A DNA stretch of 64,000 nucleotides, taken from Antennarius striatus (lineage: Eukaryota; Chordata; Actinopteri; Lophiiformes; Antennariidae). The first letter of the stretch is position 1. The number at the start of each line of letters is the position of its first letter. The notes below the pieces were generated by a model that was given only the letters and a program-made list of their open reading frames with translations, had not been told where the DNA came from and did no database searches. Location of the stretch: contig NC_090784.1 of the NCBI RefSeq assembly GCF_040054535.1, positions 4,025,001 to 4,089,000 on the forward strand, read 5' to 3'. Below, piece by piece: positions 22,301 through 64,000 of this stretch. A program made the position numbers and the translations under genes.

Positions 22301-23406
22301 ACTCCCTAAACGTTACATGTCCTGTTAGCAAGAACTATTTCCGTGTCTTGGTGTAAAAACACGACATCTTTTGACTCCAGCACCTTTAGAACCACAGTTT
22401 GTGTTACTTTGTGGTATCCTGTGATTGACATGAAATGAAAGGCTGCACCTCGAGCTGGCCTAAGCGGTGATCCTTCATGTTTTTGCTACATATGTTGTTC
22501 ATAAATTGTAGAAAACTGTAAATTCATAACGTGGTGGGTTCTTTGTTTGCATTAGTCACTGGTACTGACAACATTATATTAGGAATTACAAACAGGAATT
22601 AAGTGCTACCATTCAAATAATTGTAATCTATACTCCACAATCATTTTGTACATACTAAGATGGTTAAATCGCCTTCTGATGTATGTTTTTAAATGGCTTT
22701 GGTGAATTACCTCTCCAGCCTTTTCGGGCTTGACCTCTGATGGGGGCGGCTGCTGATGTGGCACTATCTCCTCCGAGACTATGGCTTCCTCCTGCGGCTC
22801 AGCGATGGCTCTTCCGTTAGACTGGGCTTTCTAGAAGGCACATTCAAGACAAATGTTACTCAGAAAGCTATAACAAGTTTTGAGATACATTGTTTGAACG
22901 CAATTAATAGTGAACTGCATCTATGGTTAGCATGGCCGATAGCCACATGCTAGCCATGTCCAGAGATTCAACTGTCACTGTGGCGTTAGCTTGACAGCTA
23001 GCTTAGCTTTGACAGCTAATGGTGCGGCTCTATGAAAGGAGGTGGAAGGTAGACGAGTGACATTCAAGCAGCGTACCTTGTCCGTCTTTCTCCTTTTTTT
23101 CTTCGGTTCCTCAGATTTGACGGGTTTACTGACACCTCGCTTTACCTCAGTGCCGTCGTCCACGGAGCTTACAGAGGGTCGTTTTTTGAAGACAGAGCGG
23201 CACAATGAGGCCCAAAGGGCGACCATCAGTACCAGCCCGCTACACGCTGCTAAAAGGATCACCCACGGCGGAATAAGATCGGGCTTCAGTCCCAAATCCA
23301 TGCCGAGTTCGGAGCGTAGCCACCCCAGACCTTTGGATAACAGTTCATTCAAACGATTTGTAAGCAGTCTGACCTGCTGAGAGGCCGCGTCCTGCCACTG
23401 CTCCAT
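16309..23406 (-). CDS. mtdh: mtdh, metadherin/LYRIC/AEG-1 (13 exons, complete, 501 aa)
   Basis: Single-pass membrane, ER and nuclear scaffold protein that partners with SND1 and modulates NF-kB, RNA handling and survival signalling (family knowledge). The 13 exons sum to 1506 nt, 501 aa plus stop, against 582 aa as I recall for human. Near the N-terminus is RSELGMDLGLKP, then a membrane segment at about residues 48-69, then basic PKKKRRK at about 101-107. The central block MWETKVSNKEKREQRKKDK and the SND1-binding segment with Trp347 and Trp354 are conserved. Lysine runs lie in exon 10, and the C-terminus KKKKARRET matches the human end. Every phase fits. The shorter length comes from low-complexity linkers, normal for fish copies. 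The ATG at 23404-23406 has an in-frame upstream stop at 23437-23439. Confidence 0.95.
16671..16749 (-). CDS. mtdh: mtdh exon 12
   Basis: Residues 458-483, TRVTQPVKDNISQKTPVTQV then PQKPTD. Acceptor TTATAG, donor GATG|GTGAGT, phase 1 out. Confidence 0.87.
17066..17173 (-). CDS. mtdh: mtdh exon 11
   Basis: Residues 422-457, GEEPQKDATPATSMKKPFPV and on to KAASVE. Low-complexity linker; phase 0 both sides. Confidence 0.87.
17287..18102. mobile_element. Inverted-repeat DNA transposon (non-autonomous) in mtdh intron
   Basis: The ends match as inverted repeats: caggtagtcctcaa at the left and ttgaggactacttg at the right, each next to TA as in Tc1/mariner-type insertions. No transposase frame. It is interrupted at about 17536-17760 by another repeat. 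Confidence 0.6.
17536..17760 (+). repeat. Interspersed teleost repeat nested in the element above
   Basis: Contains caacctttatttatatagtg, ggggaaaaactccctcattg and tccgccttgaccggttgggt, a sequence set I recall as very abundant in fish genomes. No family name assigned. Confidence 0.55.
18376..18489 (-). CDS. mtdh: mtdh exon 10
   Basis: Residues 384-421: an acidic run (DDDDDEEKDKGE) followed by a run of about nine lysines, KTKKKKKKKKKVAEE. Corresponds to the central human nuclear-localisation segment. Phase 0. Confidence 0.92.
19192..19331 (-). CDS. mtdh: mtdh exon 9, SND1-binding segment
   Basis: Residues 337-383. Contains DPSSDWNAPSEAWGN with Trp347 and Trp354, equivalent to the two tryptophans that I recall insert into the SND1 SN1/2 pockets. 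Ends MKVNLIDGA. Phase 1 in, 0 out. Confidence 0.94.
19436..19498 (-). CDS. mtdh: mtdh exon 8
   Basis: 63-nt exon, residues 316-336, EPVRDLPWLTQPRVDDEWSG then L. DDEWSGL is shared with human. Phase 1 both sides. Confidence 0.9.
19600..19656 (-). CDS. mtdh: mtdh exon 7
   Basis: 57-nt exon, residues 297-315, SWTMIETGMTTSLSGLST. Aligns with human SWSDRSIFSGIGST. Phase 1 both sides. Confidence 0.87.
19703..20088. mobile_element. MITE, pogo/Tigger-like ends (copy 1)
   Basis: Left end cagcatcccctcgcttattc, right end complement cagtaatcactcgttactcg, flanked by TA on both sides. 386 bp without a transposase. Located in mtdh intron 6. Confidence 0.55.
20817..20957 (-). CDS. mtdh: mtdh exon 6
   Basis: Residues 250-296, VNNSEVAAIAAGRTNMAVKA and on to SLWGGDID. 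Corresponds to the poorly conserved central region of human MTDH. Phase 1 both sides. Confidence 0.85.
21048..21078. repeat. Perfect 14-bp hairpin, mtdh intron 5
   Basis: ctttggtttgattg pairs with its complement across a 3-nt loop. Confidence 0.9.
21165..21215 (-). CDS. mtdh: mtdh exon 5
   Basis: Short 51-nt exon, residues 233-249, ESTKAKQEKVEPVVPQ. Acceptor TTTCAG, donor AAG|GTAACT, phase 1 both sides, so skipping would keep frame. Confidence 0.82.
21521..21685 (-). CDS. mtdh: mtdh exon 4
   Basis: Residues 178-232. It begins with the most conserved central motif, MWETKVSNKEKREQRKKDK, and ends in a Ser/Pro/Ala linker and QKKKKG. Acceptor GTTGAG is unusual in lacking C before AG but keeps frame. 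Confidence 0.92.
21994..22075 (-). CDS. mtdh: mtdh exon 3
   Basis: Residues 151-177, GKKSKKKVKQAVKENK onward to EPEDG. Lysine-rich, matching human KKNKKKSKSDAKAVQ. Donor phase 1. Confidence 0.9.
22711..22830 (-). CDS. mtdh: mtdh exon 2
   Basis: Residues 111-150, KAQSNGRAIAEPQEEAIVSE and on to EVKPEKAGE. Acidic, proline-rich linker corresponding to human KPKPNGRTVEV. Phase 0 both sides. Confidence 0.9.
23077..23406 (-). CDS. mtdh: mtdh exon 1
   Basis: Residues 1-110: amphipathic N-terminus, the hydrophobic membrane anchor WVILLAACSGLVLMVALWAS and basic nuclear-signal-like KKKRRKTDK. Donor AAG|GTACGC, phase 0. Confidence 0.94.
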
Positions 23407-24444
23407 TAGTATTCTTTCAAACTGCAGACCGATTCGTCACGCTTTGCTTACCGTTAACTGCAAGCTAACCCTAACCCTAACTTAGTCCTTGTTAAAAGTA
23501 ACGGAACGGCTTCGACATGATGATATAGAAATGCATCCCCTCCTTCGACACCAACATCAACCTAACCGAACGGTCAAATTATGTTCCCAAATTTATCACA
23601 GACTGGTGACGAACAGCTAACTAGCCATCGAGCTAGCCTCTATCATCGTATGATGATATGCAGCCGTTCTATGACCACCACAATGCGTTCACTGTGGCCG
23701 CGAGAAAAACAGGTTCACCTCATATGGCTCCGTCTTGACTCGAGAAGCGTTGCGTTCACTGATACTTGTAAACTTGAACTTCGTTTATTTCGTCACAGTT
23801 GTAGATGACCATTGATGCCATCGGAGTACAGATGTCTATTTTAATTGCTGTTATCGTTTTTGAATAAAAGTTACCACCTGTTTTCAGAGGTAGAGGAAAC
23901 GACAACGTACAAGAACGTTTAAGCGTTTGGATTCCTCATTCAGCATTTCATTTTTTGCGAGGGTAATTTACCTCTTGAAAAGCACAGTATTGTGTACTTA
24001 CTTAGGATTTATAATCGCGCTTTCCAAGTGGATTCAAGGTTTTCCTTTTCTGACCAAAAAAGAAAACGTTTGAAGGCAACACATTAATGCCGCGATAGCT
24101 TCTATAGAAGAGACTTCCGGCATACCGATTGGTTAAAAGTGGGTTGGATGGAGAACCAAAACCCAGTAGTCACTGGTATTGTTTTTTGTCAAATTTACAT
24201 TTTGTTCGTTTCAAGTTGTTGATTTATATAAAACACACAAAAGCGGCATCACTCAAGTCTTGTGCAAAACGGCGTATGAATATAATTAGTAAAATACTAT
24301 CCCTAATTGCAGACAGCTTTATCAGTAAGCCATAAATGTTGAGTAAATATCACTGTGGCAGGTCAAACATTGAAGCCTCTTATCATAATAATACAGCATT
24401 GATTCATCACCATGGTTAACATGAAGCAACAAAAAAGACCGGAC
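23407..24444. promoter_or_regulatory. mtdh promoter side and gap to ubr5
   Basis: About 1 kb between the mtdh ATG and the ubr5 poly(A) site, so it must hold the mtdh core promoter and 5' UTR. A short telomere-like (CTAACC) run lies at 23465-23482. I see no unambiguous TATA box. Confidence 0.45.
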
Positions 24445-24975
24445 AATGTGTTTGCATCCAAGTTTATTTTGAAATTCCCTACTCCCCCTGTACAAGAAAA
24501 AGAGGACTTTCCACAAAGGCAGCAGTGACCTGTCAGTGATAGTACTTTTTTAGGGAAGGAAAAACTTATAATCACAGTGTCTTCTTCTTTTAAATACTTC
24601 TACTGCTGTCATCTTTGGCTGGGTTTCGGCAGACAGCCTTCTGTCAAACCACATTCCTAGGAAGCGATGGTTTAAGCCAATAGAGCAGGGCTGTGGGCTT
24701 CACATTTTACAGTGCCAATGCAGGAATGTTCTGTTCTGTAGACCTCCTCTTCATTAACACAAAAGAAAAACAATAAAAATTGAAATTAAAATAACAAACT
24801 GTTTGTGTTCACAACACAAACAAATATTACTGCCTGGGGAGATAGTGACAGTATGTCGAATTTCATAAAATTGTATAGACAAAAAATAAATCTACAAAAT
24901 GGAGCTAGGTAAATATTACACAACAGTAAACATGTTTTTGTTTTCTTCCTTTTTTTAAACTCTTCTGTCAAATCT
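24445..24975 (-). other. ubr5: ubr5 3' untranslated region
   Basis: About 0.5 kb of AT-rich non-coding sequence between the TAG and the poly(A) signal. No second gene is seen in it. Confidence 0.6.
24463..24468 (-). terminator. ubr5: ubr5 poly(A) signal
   Basis: AATAAA on the minus strand 0.51 kb after the stop. It is the best-placed signal before the mtdh promoter region. Confidence 0.55.
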
Positions 24976-59132
<34,157 letters not shown>

Positions 59133-62100
59133 CTGACAAGAAGACGAAGAACAGATGGACGCATGTTAGCACTAAGTACAGTAATTGATGCAACTGATTT
59201 GTGCAAAAAGTCAAAATTAAAACATAAGCCACTGAACGCTCATCTGACTCTAGCAGACTAATTCAGTACATTTTAAATGGCTTTAACTCATGTATCTTTT
59301 CAATGCATAAAACATAAAAATCAGAGGGACATTAGTTCACATTGCTTGCCCATATTTTCATTAAAAGAATAGTCTGAATTTGAGGTTGGAATGATCCATC
59401 GTAATGAACATAAAAAAAACCTGCACTGAGCATTAAGAACTCCAGTGGTGACACAGCATACTTAAAGTCAAAAGGCTTTTACTTTAACATTGTTGTGAAA
59501 GACAACTGAATGTTGCTGTGGAAGACAAACATGTCATCATGATTATCACAAGTTGTCAAGCCTAACCTGACATCACAGAATTAGAGTTGACAGCACCAAC
59601 ATGGTCCTTCTCTATATGCTGCCTTTTAAAATGCACACATGTCCATTCTTACATAACGCCAGTAAGACTAAAGACTTTCTTCAAATACAGAGGCCATTGT
59701 CTCATTTACCCCTGCAAGAACACAAGAGACTCAGGTACCCCCCACCCCCCATTTAACCTCCTTCTCTCGCTCTAACGACAAACAATTGCCATGTGCATGT
59801 GCGTGCGTGTGCGTGTGTGTGTGTTTGTCTGTTTGCAAACGTGTGTGCGAAGGCCATCAGAGAGATATAGTGTTCACGTTTTTAAAGACATTCAAGACCG
59901 GGGAGACTGAAGAGCTTTCAATGAATTGTGCAATAAATGAATGATGGTCAAAAATGCCATTTTCAATTCAATGCAATGGTGATGGGGTGGAAATCTGACA
60001 GGAACTCCAAGTAAAATATATATTATGAAGTTTTTGTGTTCTTGTAATAACGTCAATATTCTGTGTACAATCGCTCTAGATACTGCGGTACCCATGAGCC
60101 TCATTGGCTTTTGCTCTCAAGGAGATACAAGGCAGACCAGTCCCAGGTTAATGATTTGTCATGAAATGATTTGGAATCTATAACATAGAGCTTTGCAATG
60201 TTCTAAATATATTTGATTTCACAGTAATATGACAAAATGAGATGGTATAGTGTCTTAATAGTCACTATTCTCTACCCAGCTCTAACTACTGGCTTTTCAG
60301 GAATGATTCCTGCTACAGTTAAGTTGCCAAAACAGCTCAAAAACAAAAGTGCACCTAGACAGCTGTCAGCTTGTAGAAAGGTTTAAGGTGTCATACAGAC
60401 ATACAAACTGGTGAAATAGATTTCTCTTACTTTACGACAACCAACCCTCTTTTGACACACATGGCATTCCTTATATTCTAAAACCATCCACATGTGACTT
60501 GACATGCTGAGTCACAGGCAAGACCATTTTGAATCCAGTTAGCCTAAATTAAATGCCCGGCTTTTGCATTACAAAGAAGAAAATAACCAAATACTCACTT
60601 CATGAAGAAAAACCTGTCATATATGAAATAAGTTCTCAAGAAAAAAGCTTTGGCATTTTGAAAGTTCTCTCATGTGCAAACTCAATTGTTCCAAACAGTT
60701 AACACTTTCAAAAAAAGCTGATTATGACAGGACTGCTAGGCAGTCAAAGAAACGCAAGGTTACACACAATTACGAACTCTGCATATTAGCGCTTTCTATT
60801 TCAAACATATAGATGTTACCATGACACAGGAATTTTTGAATTCACCCTCCCCCACATCTTGAATATACTATGTAAAACGTATCATTGGGTTGAAATACTT
60901 CTGAGAAGACTGATTTAACATCAGCTGATCAGCAATAATTAAGTTAGAGAAAATCAGTACTGATCAATCCATAAGTCCATCACGCAAATGATCGTTCTTG
61001 ATGTTCAGTTAACAGAGTATATTTAGGGGAGGGGTCATCACAAATGTCGACAACAACAAAATTCGAATCCGACCACCGACTGAAGAACTTGGAAGGACCA
61101 AATGGGCAGATTGTAAGTTCTATTAGCTCAAACATACACATTAAGAACTTAATTTCAAATATAGGACCATTCTATGCAGCACCCTTGCAGGATTAGCTTC
61201 CACTGTATGCTACTATAACATCCAGCATGCTGAGACTATTATAACACCATTATAACACACAACAGTAGCATAAATGGTTTGATTGATTACTTATAAATAG
61301 GAAACGTAAATTGCAACCCTTGGAATGAGTTCCTGTATTATTTGTAACACAATTATATGAATACTATGTTAATAGTTGTTTGCTGGGCTTAACCATGACC
61401 TGGATGGCTGAGAACCTACAAAGACATCTTACTGGGCTTAATTATAACCACATTTTGAAGTGACGCTTAAAAAATTACAAAAAATATTTAATGTTTGTAA
61501 AGCCTGCTGTGCGTTGGTTGAAGGATTTGATGGGTTAATGACAAAAAAACAAAACAAGCAACCAAGTCCCAAAGATAGATCCTTCTCAATTCATTTGGGT
61601 CGATTTGATTTGAGAGATCGCAGTTCAGCCCATGGTTAATTGCACGTGGTCTGAAATCCCTTAAACACATCCTCTTCAAGACTGAATGGCCTGTGCTGAC
61701 AACAGAGGTGTCAACAGCACAAGATGGAATATCTGTATAAATGCGCTGTTGATCCATTAAAACAGGATCGGTTGTGGGTTTTTTATGACGAATTATCGGG
61801 GATGGCTGCAAATGAAAACCTAAGAAAACAGCTTGCAACAGTCTGTTGCTAACTCAAGGGACAAAATTATCAACCAGAAATGTCTTTTTGTGGAGGTGGC
61901 ATGAGGTCTGAGAGCCACTTATCCTCCAATCACACAAAATCAACTGCTATGGGGTAGAGATGCTATGACTGCTCTTGTTATGTATTTTGATGATTAAACA
62001 ATTATTTCACCATATTGTTAAAAACATCCTAATAGACCAGAGACTGCTGTGTGATACATCACACCTGTATGCTACTTAAAAACAGGCACTAGAGTAGCGT

Positions 62101-64000
62101 TGTTTCGTTCACAATGAACAAGGGCAATGTTGAGAAGTGTCTTCCTTGTGATGCCATTGTGTGATTGTTGTAACCTGGTATTTGGCTAGTGGGTCAAGAA
62201 ACAACACTGTCATGAGGCATATGAGATCAATGACCTAATCCTAACTCAAAGTAAAGGACATTTGGATGTGCCGTTTGGCATTTTTGTTTTCAATGCAATC
62301 ACATTCATATGTTATGAAAGTGAGGGTTTAAATTAGTCATACAAATACTGTAAAAGCAGATATGTCGTAACTGTTCAGAGACACATTAATAACCCATGCA
62401 ATGCTTCAACATGATAAAAGACAATGATTCGCAACAAATCAAGTTACGTCAATAATCCTTCAGGTCAAACAATCAGCCTCAAACTCGTACAAACACAAAA
62501 TCTACTTGCCTCAATGAACAACTTGGAACAGTGTCTCTGAAGCACAGCAAAAATATAAAAAATCCATCTCACTGCTGAGGAATGCTATTTGGACCATGTT
62601 TAACTCATGAGTCTGGGCAGCCTTCACTTTAGTCAAACAATCCACTCATATTCATTTGAGGAAATCTGCCCAAATATTCCCGCCAGACAATCACTTTGAA
62701 TGATCCAAATAGAACAACGACCTTATATTTCGGACACAAGCACTTATCTGCTTTGACAACTGCAAGTTCCTTCATGGGGAGAAGAGGGGGCCTCCCAGTA
62801 ACACATGGTGACTGCAGCATGCAATGGTATGCATGCCTAAGGATGAAACAGCTATGGCTCTTCAAGGAACTGTCGGTCATTACCAACAAGATATTGTGAG
62901 TGATTTTTCATAGTGTTTTCAGCAGAAAATCAAGCTTTCAGCCAACAACAAACATGCTACCCCCAAATTACATCTGCAACAATCTGAAAAAGGAACTGAA
63001 ACGCTGATCATATATTTTAATCCCGAGGTCATTCTAAAAAATAGAAAAGTCCCTCAACCTGTTTGTCCATAAATAAAGCTTGTCATTAATAAATTTAATT
63101 TCAATGAATCGATATAAATAGATTTATTATCAATCACGAGATATACACGCACGTTGTCCCGGGGCTTTCTCGGTGCCATTTTCCGAAAAAAACATCGATT
63201 TCTTTACAAAATGTACTATGAAAACTTGTTAAACCATCAGTTCACTACCAACTATTTCTTTGTCTAAATCTAAAAAAAATTTTTTAAAAATAAAATTTAC
63301 TGGTCAAATCAGTAACAATGGACAAATAATAAGGTTGCATCACTATGGGAAGAGAAATATCGAGCGCTGTTCACACTCACTGAAGAAGCATAAGCTTGTC
63401 CTATTAAAGAAGATACCGGGATTAATGTGTAAAGCAATGCTGCTAACAGAGCTTGCTGAAATTTTTAGATATTTAACACAATACTCATTGTTAAACACAC
63501 ACAATTTCAATAATCATTTACAATACCATTACCAACAAACTTTGTCATATACCTTTCAAAACTAACCGGCCACAAAAACAAGGAAATCACAATATTTGGC
63601 TTTGACAAGAGCGTGGTATCGAATTCGTCTGCTAGCATTAGCAACTAGCTATCAGTTAGCTGACGTTAGCCACTTCATTGATCGTGATAATCGACAAGAC
63701 ACCCACAAAACCAACACTGATTGATGTCAAATGAGTACAAATTAAATCTGAACGCGAAATATAGTATATATGCTCCAATTTGATGCTTCACGACTTTTAT
63801 TTCCCTCTCTTTTCCCCATCCCCCAACCCGCATTGTCTATCTCAACTTTGACTACGAGCCAATCCTTCCAGAGACCCAAGGAAACCAGCTTGCTAGCGTT
63901 AGCTAGCATTAGCTACCCGAACGACAGCCAGCGCACACGCTAGCATTCATGCTAGCAGCACACCGACTGTTTAGGTAGCAGCAGGCTAACCAGGACTGCT
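59133..64000 (-). other. ubr5: Probable ubr5 intron 1 (first coding exon not in window)
   Basis: No frame matching the conserved start (MTSIHFVV) was found here, and exon 2 needs a phase-2 partner upstream. The last 400 bp become richer in CpG and in gctagc/ttagc motifs, suggesting that the 5' end of the gene is close beyond 64000. Contains a GT-rich run at about 59798-59826. Confidence 0.5.

Overview
The window is a piece of a teleost fish genome. The evidence is intron-rich genes whose exons splice into fish-like orthologues of vertebrate proteins, AT-rich introns, long microsatellites, tRNA-headed SINEs and several families of short inverted-repeat DNA transposons of kinds common in teleosts. 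No bacterial, phage or organellar genes are present. Names and functions come from my recollection of the vertebrate families. Exon borders were read by hand from splice signals and checked by reading-frame arithmetic.

Three protein-coding genes lie head to tail on the minus strand. Read in the direction of transcription they are ubr5 (about 64.0 to 24.4 kb, first coding exon outside the window), mtdh (about 23.4 to 15.4 kb) and laptm4b (about 13.65 to about 3.4 kb). The reconstructed coding sequences are complete for laptm4b (7 exons, 226 aa) and mtdh (13 exons, 501 aa). For ubr5, 57 exons give 2800 aa, lacking only about 21 N-terminal residues. Every exon junction keeps frame and no gene looks broken.

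Region by region: 1-490 holds retroelement-like debris; 491-3391 has no gene I can support; 3.4-13.65 kb is laptm4b, with a retrotransposon remnant in its last intron and large dinucleotide and tetranucleotide repeats in the middle; 13.65-15.4 kb is intergenic with a SINE scrap; 15.4-23.4 kb is mtdh with two inverted-repeat elements in introns; 23.4-24.44 kb is the mtdh promoter side and the gap to ubr5; 24.44-59.13 kb is the ubr5 exon block; 59.13-64.0 kb is probably ubr5 intron 1.

The products act in separate pathways. UBR5 is a giant HECT ubiquitin ligase with UBA, UBR-box and MLLE modules. MTDH is a membrane-anchored scaffold that binds SND1. LAPTM4B is a four-span lysosomal membrane protein with PY motifs. 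The mtdh-laptm4b neighbourhood is, as I recall, shared with human 8q22, whereas UBR5 lies several Mb away there.

I found no undescribed enzymatic or defence system. The most interesting structure is in the ubr5 introns: two 1.74-kb copies of a nested transposon in inverted orientation bracket exons 17-21, one of them flanked by an 80-bp direct duplication of host sequence. A second inverted pair brackets exons 25-31, which include the UBR box. Other points are a conserved 18-nt alternative acceptor (VLLLPL), a triple NAG acceptor, a GC-AG intron, an expanded glycine tract and several near-perfect intronic hairpins.
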